Shown: piece after piece, positions 7,931 to 17,194 of the stretch
Numbering within the stretch: position 1 is the stretch's first letter
Layout of the letters: each line of letters opens with the position of its first letter
Origin: CAMEON01 sp963643175
GTDB taxonomy: Bacteria; Bacillota; Clostridia; Oscillospirales; CAG-272
DNA length: 64,000 nt
Assembly (NCBI GenBank): GCA_963643175.1
Contig: CAVIJF010000002.1
Coordinates: 90,698 to 154,697 of the forward strand
Reading direction: 5' to 3'
Program-made: the position numbers and the translations under genes
The notes under the pieces: generated by a model
What the model was told of the DNA's origin: nothing
What the model saw: the letters and a program-made list of their open reading frames with translations, nothing else
Database searches by the model: none

Positions 7931-10660
7931 TCAGATACGCTGCCGCTTCCGTAGGAAGGGCAGGGCGCACAGCACACACAGCAGAATCAGGGACGCGGCG
8001 GGCAGTACCGATGCACAGCCCTTCTTCCCGGCTTCGGCGGCGGTCGTGGTGGCTTCGGCTGCCGTTGTACCGGTTTCTGCATCGCTGCCGGTATCGGTAC
8101 TGACTGCGGTCTGCGTTTCGGTGACAGGCTCGGTCGCCGTTTCGGTTTCCGCCGTTGTCGTCTCTTCCTCCTTCACGAGCAGTGCCAGCAGCGCTCGGGC
8201 ACACACATTGGCGCGTGACTGCGTGAGGTACTCCCGCTTCAGCGCCGCCTCGCAGTCGGTGTACTCTTTAACGGACGTGTCGCCGCCTGTCGCCCGGTAG
8301 GTTGCCATCGCATCGGTCAGAACGGCGGTGTCGCAGACAGGTGTGCCGTATGCGGAGATATTGCCAAGCTGGAGCATATAGCCGTCGGCGGATGTCCCGC
8401 GCAGGCGCGTGCCGATGAAGCGTAGGAAGCGCCCGGCAATCGGCAGTCCGTCCTCCGGCGTGTAGGACAGTTCAAGACCGCCCTGATGATCCGGTGCACC
8501 GGTTTCGGATGCAAAAACCGTCCATTCCCTGCCGTCCGTGGACAGCTCGATGCGGTAATCCTCCGGGAAACAGCCCATAGTCACCACATCAATCCGATCC
8601 ACGGCGAACACATCCCCCAGATCAATAATCATGTACTCGGTGGAGTCGGGGGAACTGTTGCGTTTGACGTTGGATGTCCATCCCTGCCCCTTCACGCCGT
8701 TGTTGATGTAGTCGGCAGCCCAGCCCCATGTGCGGAACCCGGCTTCCGGGGTGGTGGAGGAGGGGTAGACGGTTCTCTTGTAGGCAAGATCCTCGCCTTC
8801 CTTGTAATCCCGGATTGTTCCGTCGTCCAGCGGGGAGAACTCCTCTGGCGCGGGCAGGGAACCGTCGTCGTTGTAGACCTCAATCTCTGCCAATCCGGCG
8901 TAGTCGCCGCGGCACTTGGTGATGTCGATGCGGATATAGCGTGCCTCGGACGTGCCGGACAGGCGGACGGAGGCAGCCTCGTCGGCGGCGGCACCCGTGA
9001 CCGACGCGACCTGCGTGTAGTTTTTCCCGTCGTCCGAGACCGAAACCGTGAAATTCTCCGGGAAACTGTACCCGTAGGTGAACACGGTTCCCTCCGGGTA
9101 CAGATCGACCCGGTTGAAGCGCAGGGTGCGCCCCAGATCAATCTCAATGTAGGGGGAATTGTTATCATTGGAGCGCCAGCCAACGGTATCGGTGGTGGTG
9201 AAGCGCTTGCCGTCGTTGAGGTACGCCATATAGCAGTCGCTTTCGCCGATCGACTGGGAGCAGGTAATCAGCGCGTCTGCCGCCAGATTGACATCGGCGT
9301 CCGGCTGACCGGTGGCGGGCTTGTAAAAATCCAGCCCTTCCGGAAGCGCCAACAGAATACCGTCCCCGGCGGGCAGAACCAGCTCCAGCGTATTGTCCGT
9401 AAGCTCCTTCGGGATATAGCTGCCGTTGTCGCGGCTTACCTCGTAGAGCTTGGTAATGGACGGATCCAGCTTCAGCGTGGCAGCCGCTTCTCTGGAGAAG
9501 TTGTTGTTGACTACCATCAGGTAGTTGCGCCCGGTTTCCTTGTGACGCAGGAAGGATACCGTGTACTTCTGGCTTTTTTTGACCGGCTGGGCGAAGAAGC
9601 TCTCCGGAATGGAGGGCTGTCCCCACGTTTCCCCGTTCAGGTATACCTCCAGCGCATCGCACTTGGCGAGGACGGTGCCGATTGCGAGAATTTCGTGGTT
9701 GATGGTCTTGATGTCCTCATAATGTGCATTAGGCACGCCGTCCGCACCGATGATGCCGTCCTCAAACGGTTCGCTCCGGTTCACCGGCGTAAACCACGTG
9801 AAGAAGGAAAGCTGCTTGAAGCCGAATGCCAGCGCCGTGTACATCTCGTACCGGATTTCGGAGGCGGTGGGGCGGCGGAACGCGACCGACTGGCACACGG
9901 TCTGGATGTAGGTTCCGGTGCGGACGCCGTTTTTGAGCGCCACATCGTGCACGGAACGCATATTGGCGTAGAAGCCGTTGCGATCCATACTGCCTGCCTG
10001 CAGACCGAAGGGGTAACGGTCATAAATCAGGTAGTCCACGGGGTACCCGCCTGCGGCGCACAGGCGGCACCAGTCGTTCATCTGGGCTTTGTACCGCTCC
10101 TCCGTGCCGTAGCTGCCGCTGGGCAGGAAGTTCAGGTGCATATAGCCGGACGGAAACGCTTTCTTGAGGTTCAGGTAGGACTCGACAAACGCATTCGGGT
10201 TGTAGGGCTCGTCCAGAATGTAGAAGCCGCCCAGCGCGGAATAGTTCGTGTACTTATTGACCCGTTTTTTGACTGTGCTCTCGGATTTTCCGAGCAGGGA
10301 GCTGCCGAAGTATCCGTCATTCAGAATCAGGTGCATCCCGTACTTTTCGCACAGTTCCAGCATTTTCTTCTGGTTGGCGGACGTGGCAAGCGTTTCCTCG
10401 CCGGCACCCAGTACCCAGTTTATACCGGCGTCCGCCATGAGCTGATACTGCTCGTCGTTCATGTAGGCGGGTGTGGGCGGCCAGAAGACGGAAAGCATGA
10501 TGTTTTCGTCAAAGTTCACGGTGGAATCAGAAACTGCCGCGTCTGCCACCGCATTCAGCGGGAGCGCGGGGAGGACAGCAAGGATTGTCCCGGCTGTCAT
10601 CAGGAGTGCGAGGAAGAGGGCAGGTATCCGTCCTGCTGTTCCGGTTCGGTGCTGTTTCAT
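7931..10660 (-). CDS. Secreted, membrane-anchored glycosidase-like protein with two discoidin (F5/8 type C) domains
   Basis: A 909-residue surface protein. Residues 1-40 form a signal peptide. About 45-345 look like a TIM-barrel glycoside hydrolase (GGFYILDEPYNPNAF, DYLIYDRYPFG, FFTWFTPVNRSEPF), followed by a beta-rich domain to ~440. Two discoidin/CBM32-type modules follow (about 455-600 with WRSNDNNSPYIEIDLG, and 625-770 with STEYMIIDLGDVF). A Thr/Glu-rich linker ends in one hydrophobic helix and a basic RKRQRI tail; there is no LPXTG. I cannot assign a GH family; Asp/Glu in ILDEP are candidate catalytic residues. A perfect consensus promoter and AAGGAGAG precede ATG 10660. It likely binds and trims glycans such as host mucin at the cell surface. 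Confidence 0.85.
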   Translation of the reverse strand: MKQHRTGTAGRIPALFLALLMTAGTILAVLPALPLNAVADAAVSDSTVNFDENIMLSVFWPPTPAYMNDEQYQLMADAGINWVLGAGEETLATSANQKKMLELCEKYGMHLILNDGYFGSSLLGKSESTVKKRVNKYTNYSALGGFYILDEPYNPNAFVESYLNLKKAFPSGYMHLNFLPSGSYGTEERYKAQMNDWCRLCAAGGYPVDYLIYDRYPFGLQAGSMDRNGFYANMRSVHDVALKNGVRTGTYIQTVCQSVAFRRPTASEIRYEMYTALAFGFKQLSFFTWFTPVNRSEPFEDGIIGADGVPNAHYEDIKTINHEILAIGTVLAKCDALEVYLNGETWGQPSIPESFFAQPVKKSQKYTVSFLRHKETGRNYLMVVNNNFSREAAATLKLDPSITKLYEVSRDNGSYIPKELTDNTLELVLPAGDGILLALPEGLDFYKPATGQPDADVNLAADALITCSQSIGESDCYMAYLNDGKRFTTTDTVGWRSNDNNSPYIEIDLGRTLRFNRVDLYPEGTVFTYGYSFPENFTVSVSDDGKNYTQVASVTGAAADEAASVRLSGTSEARYIRIDITKCRGDYAGLAEIEVYNDDGSLPAPEEFSPLDDGTIRDYKEGEDLAYKRTVYPSSTTPEAGFRTWGWAADYINNGVKGQGWTSNVKRNSSPDSTEYMIIDLGDVFAVDRIDVVTMGCFPEDYRIELSTDGREWTVFASETGAPDHQGGLELSYTPEDGLPIAGRFLRFIGTRLRGTSADGYMLQLGNISAYGTPVCDTAVLTDAMATYRATGGDTSVKEYTDCEAALKREYLTQSRANVCARALLALLVKEEETTTAETETATEPVTETQTAVSTDTGSDAETGTTAAEATTTAAEAGKKGCASVLPAASLILLCVLCALPFLRKRQRI

Positions 10661-10742
10661 GGGTACGTTCTCTCCTTACATTAGCGGTTATGCACGGGGC
10701 GCGCGGCGGTTGCGCTGCTGCCGCGACGAACCTGTCAAGGTC

Positions 10743-10771
10743 ATTATACACGTACCCGGCAAAAATGTCAA
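10743..10771 (-). promoter_or_regulatory. Perfect consensus sigma-A promoter for the secreted protein
   Basis: Minus strand TTGACA (10771-10766), 17 bp, TATAAT (10748-10743). It is divergent from the promoter at 10792, with the -35 boxes 20 bp apart. Confidence 0.85.
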
Positions 10772-10791
10772 GAAAAAAGTTCCGCTTCTTG

Positions 10792-10820
10792 TTGACTTTT
10801 GAGATAAAATATGGTACCAT
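10792..10820 (+). promoter_or_regulatory. Sigma-A promoter of the GH99/GH71-like gene
   Basis: TTGACT (10792-10797), 17 bp, TACCAT (10815-10820) with TGG before the -10. It shares a short divergent control region with the secreted-protein gene. Confidence 0.78.
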
Positions 10821-10883
10821 GTGGGTGACACCGGGGCGGGAAGACACGGCAGAATCAAATAATCGTGCGAAAGGAAGCAGAAT

Positions 10884-12968
10884 ATGGGAAATCTGGTATT
10901 GGATAAGGCGTCTGGCGTCTACCGCGCGGGCAGCGTGGATTTCGGCGGCGGCGCACTGAGCGGCAGACTTGTTTTTTCGGAGTCCGGGAACACCTCGTTG
11001 GCAACGGTGTATGCGGACGGTACGCCCATCGGCACGGCGGCACTGTCCGGTGATGCGGCGGCGTGCACCGAGGCGGTTTTCCCTGTCGACCGCACCGGGG
11101 GCGTCCGGGAGGTCACGGTCACACTGGACGGTCACGCCCGGCTGCACGACCTGTGCTTTTCCTCTGAGCCGGCGTTCGGCAAATCGGACTACGTCCCCAC
11201 ACCGGAGGAAAAGCTGATTGACTTCGGGGCAGACGGCTGGGAAGCAACGGATATGTTGGGGCGTCGTGTTGCTTCGGTTGAGGACGTGCGCGGCAGGAAA
11301 AAGGACAAAAAGGTCGGTATTTTCTACTGGACATGGCGGGAATCCCATGCGCATCTGCGCCCGGTGGATGTGGTGGACGTGCTGGAGAAGTATCCCGCCG
11401 CCGAGTACCGCAAGGATCACCCGGCGTGGGGCGAGCATCCGTTCCAGTGCCACTGGCACGAGCCGTTCTACGGCTTTTACCGCAACTCCGACCCGTGGGT
11501 CATCCGGCACCATGCCGCCCTGCTTGCCGCTGCCGGCGTGGATATGATTATGTTCGACTGCACCAACGGAGCCCTGCTCTGGCGTGACGCCTATGAGCCG
11601 CTGCTCCGGGGACTGCATGAGGCGCGTGAGGACGGCATCCGCACGCCGCAGGTTGCCTTCATGATGAATTTCGGGCCCGCCCACACGACCGAGCTGATGC
11701 TCCGGGCACTGTACCAGAATCTGTATAAGCCGGGACTGTATTCCGACCTGTGGTTCCAGCTGGACGGAAAGCCGCTGGTTATGGCATATCCGGATGCCCT
11801 TCCGGAAACCGGCGTCTGCGAAACGGATACGCGCCTGCTGGAGGAGATCCGGAATTTCTTTACGTTCCGTCCCGGTCAGCCGCTGTATGCGGGCGGCGCG
11901 GTGCGCCCCGACCAGTGGGGCTGGCTGGAGGTTTTCCCGCAGAACAAGTATGTCACACGACCGGACGGAAGCTGTGAGCAGGTCACGGTGGGCGTCGGGC
12001 AGAACGCCAACGCGCAGCGCATCTGCACGCACTTCAACGACCGGGACACCTTCGGACGCAGCTACACCGGGCGGGACGGATTCGCACACCTGTCTCCCGA
12101 TTCCTACAAGTACGGCTATAACGTGCAGGAGCAGTGGGACAGAGCCATCGATCTTGACCCGGACATTGTGTTCGTCACGGGGTGGAACGAGTGGATTATG
12201 GGACAGTTCCACGAGCCGTGGCTGAGCGACAATGATTCGACGCAGCTTGCCATGGTGGATCAGTACGACCGCGAGCACAGCCGCGATATCGAAATGGACA
12301 GGGACGGGTATCTGGATACCTATTACCTCCAGCTTGCCCACAACATCCGCCGCTTCAAGGGCGCGGGAGCGCGCCAGCCGGTTTCGGCGGAAAAGACTGT
12401 TGCGGTGCGCGGCGGGGAGCGGCAGTGGCGGGACGTGATGCCGGTGTTCCGCAGTCCGCGCGGGCTGACCCTGCACCGGGACTGGGACGGCTTCGGCAGC
12501 TGCCACTACCGCAACACCTCCGGGCGCAACGACATTCTGGAGGCGCGCGTTGCGCGGAACGCCGACACCGTATACTTCCATGTCACCTGTGCCGATCCCA
12601 TAACCCCGCGGGAAGGCGAGGGATGGATGACGCTGTTTCTCAACACCGACCGCCGGCGGGACACCGGCTGGGAGGGCTACAATCTGGTCATCAACCGCCT
12701 GCCGGCTCCTGCCGGGCGTGCCACCGTGGAGGCATACCGGCAGACCGCCGAGCCGGGCAGCTTCACGTGGCAGGAAATCGGACGCGCGGTTCTGCACGTG
12801 AGCGGCAACAGTCTGACGCTGGCACTGCCCCGCGCCTTCATGCCGGCGGGTAAGCTGAACTTTGAATTCAAGTGGAGCGACCATATGCAGCAGCCGGACA
12901 TCATGGACTTTTACGAGAACGGTTCCGCTGCACCCATCGGACGGTTCAACTTCCTGTACCGGGAGTAA
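10884..12968 (+). CDS. Cytoplasmic GH99/GH71-like glycoside hydrolase with C-terminal CBM9-like domain
   Basis: A 694-residue protein without a signal peptide. After a beta-sandwich-like N-terminus (~1-105), residues ~120-490 carry motifs of the GH99/GH71-like clan: VGIFYWTWRESH, AAGVDMIMFDCTNG, VTGWNEWIMGQF. The last ~180 residues (WDGFGSCHYRNTSGRND, DTGWEGYNLVIN) resemble a CBM9/DOMON-type carbohydrate module. Known members cleave alpha-mannosides or alpha-glucans; here the substrate is unknown. The Glu of WNEW is a candidate catalytic residue. Divergence from the surface protein through one promoter region suggests that it processes the oligosaccharide released outside. Confidence 0.75.
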   Translation: MGNLVLDKASGVYRAGSVDFGGGALSGRLVFSESGNTSLATVYADGTPIGTAALSGDAAACTEAVFPVDRTGGVREVTVTLDGHARLHDLCFSSEPAFGKSDYVPTPEEKLIDFGADGWEATDMLGRRVASVEDVRGRKKDKKVGIFYWTWRESHAHLRPVDVVDVLEKYPAAEYRKDHPAWGEHPFQCHWHEPFYGFYRNSDPWVIRHHAALLAAAGVDMIMFDCTNGALLWRDAYEPLLRGLHEAREDGIRTPQVAFMMNFGPAHTTELMLRALYQNLYKPGLYSDLWFQLDGKPLVMAYPDALPETGVCETDTRLLEEIRNFFTFRPGQPLYAGGAVRPDQWGWLEVFPQNKYVTRPDGSCEQVTVGVGQNANAQRICTHFNDRDTFGRSYTGRDGFAHLSPDSYKYGYNVQEQWDRAIDLDPDIVFVTGWNEWIMGQFHEPWLSDNDSTQLAMVDQYDREHSRDIEMDRDGYLDTYYLQLAHNIRRFKGAGARQPVSAEKTVAVRGGERQWRDVMPVFRSPRGLTLHRDWDGFGSCHYRNTSGRNDILEARVARNADTVYFHVTCADPITPREGEGWMTLFLNTDRRRDTGWEGYNLVINRLPAPAGRATVEAYRQTAEPGSFTWQEIGRAVLHVSGNSLTLALPRAFMPAGKLNFEFKWSDHMQQPDIMDFYENGSAAPIGRFNFLYRE

Positions 12969-13001
12969 TTCCCCTCCGGAAAACCGACTGACGGAAACAA
13001 T

Positions 13002-13042
13002 CCGAAAGCGCCGGGGTGCCTGCTGCACCCCGGCGCTTTCGG
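13002..13042 (+). terminator. Hairpin after the GH99/GH71-like gene
   Basis: Arms of 18 bp (CCGAAAGCGCCGGGGTGC and complement) around a 5-base loop. A T-run is missing, so termination is likely but not certain. Confidence 0.65.
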
Positions 13043-13569
13043 GCACATCCGGAGAAATGCGGTGTATGCGGGAACGGATACCGGTCAGCTCCCATATCCG
13101 CAGCGTTCCGGTTTGTCACCGCCTGCCGTGGAGGCGGACATAGCGGTGGGGGAAAACTCGGAGACGGGAAACGCCATGGAGCGGAACAGCGAGCAGGGGG
13201 TCACTGGGCTTTGCGGAGACGCATTCCTTATATGCGCGTGCGGCGCCATCTGACACGATTCTACACGGGGGTTGGTGGCATTTTGGGGGTAGAGCAGGGG
13301 CACTGCCCCCGGCGTTTCACAGAAGATGCCGGACAACGCCCGGAAACCCTGCATGTTTCCGGCGCAGGCGCGGGGGTGCAAGGGGCGAAGCCACTTGCAT
13401 AAGAAAGCTGAAAATCCCTCCTTCCCCTCCGGGGAAGGGGCAAAAAGAACTGTTCGGACGTGGGATAACCCGGCGGTGCCGGGGGACGCCATCCGCAGGC
13501 AACCTCCCCGTCCAGGTGCTGGAAAACCGGTCCGAACCGACAACTACCATAAAAAACTCACAAGAATTC
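13043..13569. other. Intergenic stretch with no supported gene
   Basis: About 530 bp between a terminator and the tmk promoter. The only structured part is the palindromic repeat at 13359-13441 and a second shared block near 13490-13530 (a GTGCTGGAAA segment also found near 37695). Short open frames exist on both strands but none has a ribosome site or a recognisable product. Confidence 0.6.
13359..13441 (+). repeat. Palindromic intergenic repeat, family C copy 1
   Basis: Contains GGCGCAGGCGCGGGGGTGCA, the GCAAGGGGCGAAGCCACTTGC palindrome and a CCCTTCCCC...GGGGAAGGGG hairpin. It matches copies at 20413-20498 and 37535-37618 in order and orientation. Confidence 0.75.
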
Positions 13570-13598
13570 TTGACAAGTCATGGTGAATATGGTATAAT
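13570..13598 (+). promoter_or_regulatory. Perfect consensus promoter upstream of tmk
   Basis: TTGACA (13570-13575), 17 bp, TATAAT (13593-13598) with TGG before the -10. It is 200 bp from the tmk start, leaving a long leader. The leader has an open frame without a start codon that ends at the tmk ATG (FFGVTEKEGEQNL), perhaps the tail of a lost gene. Confidence 0.82.
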
Positions 13599-13798
13599 AC
13601 GGGCACGGACAGGTACTGAAAGGAATCCGAAAGCGGTGTTCCGTTGCTGGAGCACCTCATTATTACGGATTATTCGGACGCGCCGATTCTCCGACCGCGT
13701 CGGGGGCTGGCATGTCTCTCACCCGTATCCGGCAAGGTGGACGCCGCCTTCGACAGCTCCTTTTTCGGCGTCACGGAGAAAGAAGGAGAGCAGAACCT

Positions 13799-14467
13799 AT
13801 GAACGGTACGGATATATCTCACCCGGAATACCGCCCGCTGTTCCTTGTCTTTGACGGCATGGACGGTTCGGGCAAAACCACTCAGATGCACCTGCTGGCA
13901 GACCGCTTGCGCGCCGAGGGCGTCCCGGTCGCCGTGACGGCGGAACCGACCGCCTCCCCGGACGGGAAACGCCTCCGGCAGGCGCTTTCGGGTGCCGTTG
14001 CGGCAGGGGCGGAGGAGTTGGCGGCGCTGTTTCTGCTGGATCGCATCGGGCACAACCGGGCACAGGACGGCATTCAAGCCTGCCTGCGTGCTGGTGTGAC
14101 CGTACTGTGCGACCGGTATTACTACTCCTCCATGGCGTATCAGGGCGGGGACGACCCCGCACGCATGGCGTGGGTGTGCCGTATGAATCTGGATTGCCCG
14201 GCTGTCCGCCGTCCGGATGTCTGTCTGCTGTTCGATCTGGAACCCGAGACGGCGATGCGGCGCATTACGGCGCGTGCAGGCGGTGCGGCAACCGAAATAT
14301 ACGAAACGCTGGAACAGCAGGCGCGTATCCGCGACCGTTTCCGTCGCGTGTGCGGAATGCTGAAGGATTACGACCGCATTCTGACCGTGGACGCTGCCGG
14401 GAGCCGCGAGGACATTGCGCGGCAGGTGTACGCTCTGTGGCACGGTCTGGCGTCCGGAACCTGCTGA
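13799..14467 (+). CDS. tmk: Thymidylate kinase
   Basis: A 222-residue enzyme phosphorylating dTMP to dTDP with ATP, essential for DNA synthesis. The P-loop DGMDGSGKTT, the DRYYYSSMAYQG substrate/LID region and the ETLEQQARI segment fit the family. ATG 13799 follows GAAGGAGAG; a frame from 13712 adds an Arg-rich leader and is rejected. Length is typical. It stands alone, between the carbohydrate genes. Confidence 0.92.
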   Translation: MNGTDISHPEYRPLFLVFDGMDGSGKTTQMHLLADRLRAEGVPVAVTAEPTASPDGKRLRQALSGAVAAGAEELAALFLLDRIGHNRAQDGIQACLRAGVTVLCDRYYYSSMAYQGGDDPARMAWVCRMNLDCPAVRRPDVCLLFDLEPETAMRRITARAGGAATEIYETLEQQARIRDRFRRVCGMLKDYDRILTVDAAGSREDIARQVYALWHGLASGTC

Positions 14468-14567
14468 ACGTATCGGTTTTTGCCGGCGGTGTGCCGGAAA
14501 AACATATAAGCGACTCCGATATAATACATTTGTTTCATTGATTAAAATCAGGTAAGGAGAATCAATC

Positions 14568-15716
14568 ATGGCAATGCTGGCACAGACGCCCCCTATGGGC
14601 TTCAACACATGGAACACCTTCGGTCCCGATATCAACGAGAAAATGATGCTGGAAATCACCGACGTGATGGTTGAGCGCGGCTACCGTGACGCGGGCTATA
14701 AGTATGTCGTCATCGACGACTGCTGGTCGCTGCGTGAGCGCAACGAGAACGGCGAGCTGGTCGCCGACCCGGAGAAATTCCCCCACGGCATGAAGTTTGT
14801 TGCCGACTACGTACACTCCAAGGGCTTGAAATTCGGTATGTATTCCTGCGCCGGTATCCGCACCTGCGCCGGATACCCCGCCTCCTTTGACCACGAGTAT
14901 CAGGATGCACGCACCTTCGCATCGTGGGGCGTGGACTTCCTGAAGTACGATTTCTGCTACTTCCCCTCCTTTGCCAACTGCCAGCACCGCTACCTGCAGA
15001 TGGCGATGGCACTGCGTGCGTCCGGACGCGATATCCTGTTCTCAGCCTGCAACTGGGGTGTGCAGGAGCCGTGGAACTGGATGCGGAGCATCGGTGCCCA
15101 TATGTACCGCTCCACCGGCGACATCGTGGATACCTTCGCCTCCACTGCCGACCTTGCCAGGAGCCAGATGAATAATTTCAATGCCAACGCCTCCGGCTGC
15201 TTCAACGATATGGATATGCTCACGGTCGGCATGGACGGGAAGGGTAACGTGGGGCGCGAAAACTGCAACAACTACGTGGAGTACGAGATGCAGTTTGCCT
15301 ACTGGTGCTTCTGCGGCGCACCGCTGATGATGGGCGCCGATCTGCGCAGTATGGATGACCGGTACCGTGCGCTTCTCCAGAATCCCCGCCTGATTGCGCT
15401 GGATCAGGATGCGGAGTGCCGCCCGCCCTATGTGGTGCGGCAGGACAACGGCTGGACGGCTATGGTGCGCCATCTTGCCGGAAACGAGTTTGCCATCGGC
15501 GTGTTTAACTTCTGCGGGGATGCCCGCATGGCGGAGATTACCTTTGCGGAGCTGGGTGTCCCGGCGGCGTCCGGCGTCCGGCTGGCGCTGACTGACATCG
15601 TCTCCGGCGAGGAGTTGGGTGAGCGGACGGATGACCTGTTCGTTCACGTGGCAGGGCATTCCTGCAAGCTGTTCCGCGCGAAGTTCGTCCGGGAGAAGGG
15701 GCGTCGGCGCAGATAA
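14568..15716 (+). CDS. Alpha-galactosidase, glycoside hydrolase family 27
   Basis: A 382-residue enzyme that removes terminal alpha-galactose (or alpha-N-acetylgalactosamine) with retention. The start TPPMGFNTWNTFG, the KYDFCY motif holding the nucleophile Asp, and GCFNDMDML with the acid/base Asp are the GH27 signature. No signal peptide, so it acts on imported oligosaccharides such as raffinose-type sugars or mucin fragments. GGTAAGGAGA precedes ATG 14568; a TATAAT at 14520-14525 may be its -10 box but the -35 is poor. The stop overlaps the start of the small Cys-rich gene. Confidence 0.93.
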   Translation: MAMLAQTPPMGFNTWNTFGPDINEKMMLEITDVMVERGYRDAGYKYVVIDDCWSLRERNENGELVADPEKFPHGMKFVADYVHSKGLKFGMYSCAGIRTCAGYPASFDHEYQDARTFASWGVDFLKYDFCYFPSFANCQHRYLQMAMALRASGRDILFSACNWGVQEPWNWMRSIGAHMYRSTGDIVDTFASTADLARSQMNNFNANASGCFNDMDMLTVGMDGKGNVGRENCNNYVEYEMQFAYWCFCGAPLMMGADLRSMDDRYRALLQNPRLIALDQDAECRPPYVVRQDNGWTAMVRHLAGNEFAIGVFNFCGDARMAEITFAELGVPAASGVRLALTDIVSGEELGERTDDLFVHVAGHSCKLFRAKFVREKGRRRR

Positions 15717-15970
15717 TGGCAGACGCCTGCTGTGTTGCCTGCGGTGCCGGTATGACCGGCGATGAGGCGGCACTCAACTACAAGTACGTCAACAGGCAGT
15801 GCCGGGATTTCCTTTGCCCGGTCTGCCTCGGCAGGAAGCTGGGGCTGTCCCCGGACGAACTGCACCGCATGATTCAGGTGTTCCGTGCGCAGGGATGCCG
15901 CCTGTTTTCACCGTTGGCGCCGGGGGAGATTCTGCCCGACCTGACGGCGGGGCAGGGAAGCAAAGCGTAA
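15716..15970 (+). CDS. Small cysteine-rich (zinc-ribbon-like) protein
   Basis: An 84-residue protein whose ATG overlaps the stop of the alpha-galactosidase (TAATG), so it is translationally coupled. Cysteines CCVAC, a single C and CPVC could bind a metal; the spacing is not a classical zinc ribbon. The C-terminus RMIQVFRAQGCRLFSP is amphipathic. I do not recognise a named family and no function is offered. Confidence 0.68.
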   Translation: MADACCVACGAGMTGDEAALNYKYVNRQCRDFLCPVCLGRKLGLSPDELHRMIQVFRAQGCRLFSPLAPGEILPDLTAGQGSKA

Positions 15971-15973
15971 TCG

Positions 15974-16011
15974 AAAAGGAAGCTCCTTTTTTACGGGGAG
16001 CTTCCTTTTCT
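15974..16011 (+). terminator. Terminator of the alpha-galactosidase operon
   Basis: AAAGGAAGCTCC and GGAGCTTCCTTTT form a 9-12 bp stem with a T-rich tail. Confidence 0.82.
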
Positions 16012-16035
16012 GTGCGCAGGGGGCAAAAGTTTACA

Positions 16036-16073
16036 GAAAACTCCCGGCAGGAACCCTGCCGGGAGTTTTCTGT
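16036..16073 (-). terminator. Terminator of the truA-galM operon
   Basis: AAAACTCCCGGCAGG and CCTGCCGGGAGTTTT form a strong stem just past the galM stop; it can act on both strands. Confidence 0.8.
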
Positions 16074-16076
16074 CTG

Positions 16077-17150
16077 TTACTCCGCCGAGAAGCGGTAGAC
16101 TGTCGTGTAATCGAAAGTCTCGCCGGGGCGAAGGATGCTGTCGGTGAAATCCGGATGATTGGGACTGTCCGGCATTTTCTGCGTTTCCAGACACACGGCG
16201 TGCTGTGGCTGCTGGGGATACCCGCCGCGCAGTGGGAAGGCGGGATTTTTCAGGAAGTTGGCGGTGTAGAGCTGGACGCAGGGGGAATCCGTCAGAAGCT
16301 CCAACTTGCGCCCGGTGTCCGGGTCGTACAGGGAGCCGCGCAGCAGCATCCGGTGTTCGCCGCGCTCCCAGCCGGTGAAGTTGAAGCAGTGGTCGTAACC
16401 GCCAGCAAGCCGGAGGTCATCGTTCTCCGCGCGGAAATCGCGCCCGATCGGCTTGGGATGCCGGAAATCAAACGGCGTACCGGCGACCGGAACCGTTTCG
16501 CCGGTCGGGATAAGTCCCGCATCGCCGCGCAGGTAGGACTCCGCATCCAGCCACAGCACGTGATTCAGCACATTGCCCGAGGCGAAACCGCCCAGATTGA
16601 AGTAGGCATGGTTGGTCAGGTTGACCGGCGTTGCCCGGTCGGTTTTTGCAATATAGTGCACCGCCAACGCATTGTCAGCCGATACGGAGAAGGTCACGGA
16701 CACGTTCAGCGTGCCGGGGTAGCCCTCCTCGCCGTCCGGCGAACTGAGACGCAGGGTCAGGCTCGGTTCCTCCCCGTCCCCGGTGCCGGCGAGGCTCCAC
16801 AGGCGGTGCGAGAAGCCGACTCTGCCGCCGTGCAGGTGGTTGTCTCCGTCGTTGATGTACAGGCGGTCGTATACCGTGCCGTCCAGCTCAAACCGTCCGC
16901 GCGCTATGCGGTTGCAGAAGCGCCCGACTGTCGCGCCCAAATAGCCGTCCGCGCGGGCGTATACGTCCGCGGACTCAAAGCCGCAGAGCACATCGGTCAG
17001 GCGTCCCGTGCGGTCGGGCACCAGAATGCTGACCAAGGTTGCGCCGAAATCCGAGACCGACACGGAGAAGCCGTTCGCGTTGCGCAGGGTGTACAGGGCA
17101 GTCTCCCTGCTGTCCGGCAGTCTGCCAAAGGGATTTTTTGTGATACTCAT
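16077..17150 (-). CDS. galM: Aldose 1-epimerase (galactose mutarotase)
   Basis: A 357-residue enzyme interconverting alpha and beta anomers of sugars, feeding the Leloir pathway. Visible motifs are GATVGRFCNRIARGRF, NDGDNHLHGG (with the conserved His), NLTNHAYFNLGG (second catalytic His), GYDHCF and CLETQ (catalytic Glu). Start ATG 17150 with AGAGGT upstream. It is the last gene of the truA-DUF5711-cvpA-galM transcript and lies tail to tail with the alpha-galactosidase, so galactose released there would be its substrate. Confidence 0.94.
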   Translation of the reverse strand: MSITKNPFGRLPDSRETALYTLRNANGFSVSVSDFGATLVSILVPDRTGRLTDVLCGFESADVYARADGYLGATVGRFCNRIARGRFELDGTVYDRLYINDGDNHLHGGRVGFSHRLWSLAGTGDGEEPSLTLRLSSPDGEEGYPGTLNVSVTFSVSADNALAVHYIAKTDRATPVNLTNHAYFNLGGFASGNVLNHVLWLDAESYLRGDAGLIPTGETVPVAGTPFDFRHPKPIGRDFRAENDDLRLAGGYDHCFNFTGWERGEHRMLLRGSLYDPDTGRKLELLTDSPCVQLYTANFLKNPAFPLRGGYPQQPQHAVCLETQKMPDSPNHPDFTDSILRPGETFDYTTVYRFSAE

Positions 17151-17194
17151 GCTGATACCTCTTGCTGCTGTTGCGGTCTGTGCCCGGTTCCGCG

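Noticed and set aside
8486..10684. 732-residue open frame on the plus strand
   Set aside because: It is antisense to the signal-peptide/discoidin protein, has no ribosome site or domain, and arises from GC-rich codon bias.
10527..13046. 839-residue open frame on the minus strand
   Set aside because: Shadow of the GH99/GH71-like gene and its neighbour; it crosses two strong promoters and shows no protein family.
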